The notes under the pieces were generated by a model. That model was not told the DNA's origin and did no database searches. It saw only the letters and a list, made by a program, of their open reading frames with translations. From assembly GCA_050247255.1 (NCBI GenBank), contig JBFWUM010000084.1:1-10564 (forward strand): a DNA stretch of 10,564 nucleotides, given 5' to 3'. Within the stretch, counting starts at the first letter, position 1. Each line of letters begins with the position of its first letter. The position numbers and the translations under genes were made by a program. Shown piece by piece: positions 9,977-10,564 of this stretch. This stretch comes from JBFWUM01 sp050247255 (GTDB lineage Bacteria; Acidobacteriota; Vicinamibacteria; Vicinamibacterales; UBA2999).

Positions 9977-10028
9977 GGAGCCCGAGACTTCAGTCCCGGC
10001 GGAAACCGGCACTGAAGTGCCGGGCTCC
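9977..10028. repeat. REP/BIME-like pair of inverted hairpin repeats
   Basis: Two 22-nt copies face each other: 9978-9999 on the plus strand and 10027-10006 on the minus strand. They match at 19 of 22 positions and share GAGCCCG, ACTTCAGT and CCGG. Each copy folds alone, and the pair also forms an 18-bp outer stem (9977-9994 with 10011-10028) with two mismatches. The G:C pair at repeat positions 9/18 in one copy is C:G in the other, a compensatory change. It fills most of the 100-bp gap between the beta-helix gene and the SDR operon. It could end or stabilise the upstream transcript, but no T-run follows. Confidence 0.75.
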
Positions 10029-10048
10029 GCTGGACCTTTGGACCCTTC

Positions 10049-10564
10049 TTACGGCCAGCGCCTGATCGGAATGCTGCCGATGGCGCCGGATGGCTGAGCC
10101 GGGGCGGGCGCGGGGGCGTCCGGAGTCTGCCCCTGGGCGGCGAGGCCGCGGGCACTCGCCAGGGCGCTCACGTCGGCGCCGAGCGCGCTGCCGCCACCGC
10201 TGTTGCGGAAGCTGCTGCCGGGCACCAGCGTGAAGTCCCCTTCGCCGATGTTCGTGAACGACGCCTCGAACTCGGCGACGGTCGGGAAGTGGTTCGACGC
10301 CGGGTAGCTGCTGGCGCGGCCGCCGGCCAGGACGTTGTCCTCGAAGCGGGCGCCCGGGAAGTACGCCTGGAGCGTGCCGTTGCCCGGCGACTGGCCGTCG
10401 CCGGTCACGCCGTAGGTGTTGTGGCGCAGCATGTTGGAGCGGAAGACAAACCCCTCGATCGGCTTGCCGTAGGCGGTGATGACGTTGCCGGTGTGGATCA
10501 CCGTGTTGTGCTCCACCGTGATGTCGCGCGGCTGGTTGCCGATCTGCAGGAAGCGGCCGCTGCC
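10049..10564 (-). CDS. Right-handed beta-helix repeat protein, C-terminal part (5' end outside window)
   Basis: 172 residues are visible, ending at TAA (10051-10049); the frame is open to the window edge, so the true start lies beyond base 10564. The GTG at 10516 is an internal valine, not a likely start, because the codons before it (GSGRFLQIGNQPRDIT) continue the same pattern. The sequence has beta-helix turns with Asn ladders: ITVEHNTVIHTGN, IEGFVFRSNMLRHNTYGV and ARFEDNVLAGG. Such proteins are often exported and act on or bind polysaccharides, but catalytic residues would lie in the missing part. The tail (about the last 45 residues) is low complexity, rich in Ala, Pro and Gln, ending SIPIRRWP. 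It is followed by the REP-like hairpin pair and then the SDR operon on the same strand. Confidence 0.8.
   Translation of the reverse strand, partial: GSGRFLQIGNQPRDITVEHNTVIHTGNVITAYGKPIEGFVFRSNMLRHNTYGVTGDGQSPGNGTLQAYFPGARFEDNVLAGGRASSYPASNHFPTVAEFEASFTNIGEGDFTLVPGSSFRNSGGGSALGADVSALASARGLAAQGQTPDAPAPAPAQPSGAIGSIPIRRWP

Noticed and set aside
8941..10065. A 374-codon plus-strand open frame opposite the SDR gene.
   Set aside because: Arg/Ala-rich shadow without motifs; the minus-strand SDR has a complete set of catalytic residues.

Overview
The window is GC-rich, densely packed bacterial chromosome with very short intergenic gaps. The gene mix is a cobalamin-dependent MetH, a DoxX-family membrane protein, a DUF5671 membrane protein, a secreted DUF885-like metallopeptidase and a beta-helix protein. 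Together with hairpin repeats scattered between genes, this suggests an Acidobacteriota-like soil or environmental bacterium, perhaps of the Vicinamibacteria type. That is inference from gene content and composition; no rRNA or other marker gene is present to settle it.

Layout. Bases 1-3690 (+) hold a full-length methionine synthase, metH. It converges on a minus-strand group: a DoxX-like protein (3705-4076), a small secreted protein (4185-4604) and a Pro/Ala-rich membrane-anchored or secreted protein (4644-5084). A 23-bp-stem hairpin (4118-4174) lies between the first two of these. An AT-rich palindrome (5083-5092) separates this group from a divergent plus-strand GNAT acetyltransferase (5105-5698), whose stop codon overlaps the stop of the next minus-strand gene.

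Bases 9948 down to 5695 (-) form a tight four-gene operon read in the order threonine-dehydrogenase-like SDR, secreted metallopeptidase, PIG3-type quinone oxidoreductase, DUF5671 membrane protein. All three junctions are 4-bp ATGA stop/start overlaps, so the genes are probably translationally coupled. Peptide or amino-acid breakdown plus redox chemistry is a possible theme, but the shared pathway is not evident. Upstream is a REP/BIME-like pair of inverted hairpins (9977-10028), then the 3' end of a beta-helix protein gene (10049-10564, -) that runs off the window.

The genes are mostly ordinary and I see no defence system, mobile-element gene, CRISPR array, tRNA or rRNA. The most unusual signal is short-repeat DNA. 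Two stretches of 7-bp-period repeats sit inside metH exactly at two interdomain linkers, and two separate hairpin elements occupy intergenic gaps. No gene-free stretch exceeds 300 bases.
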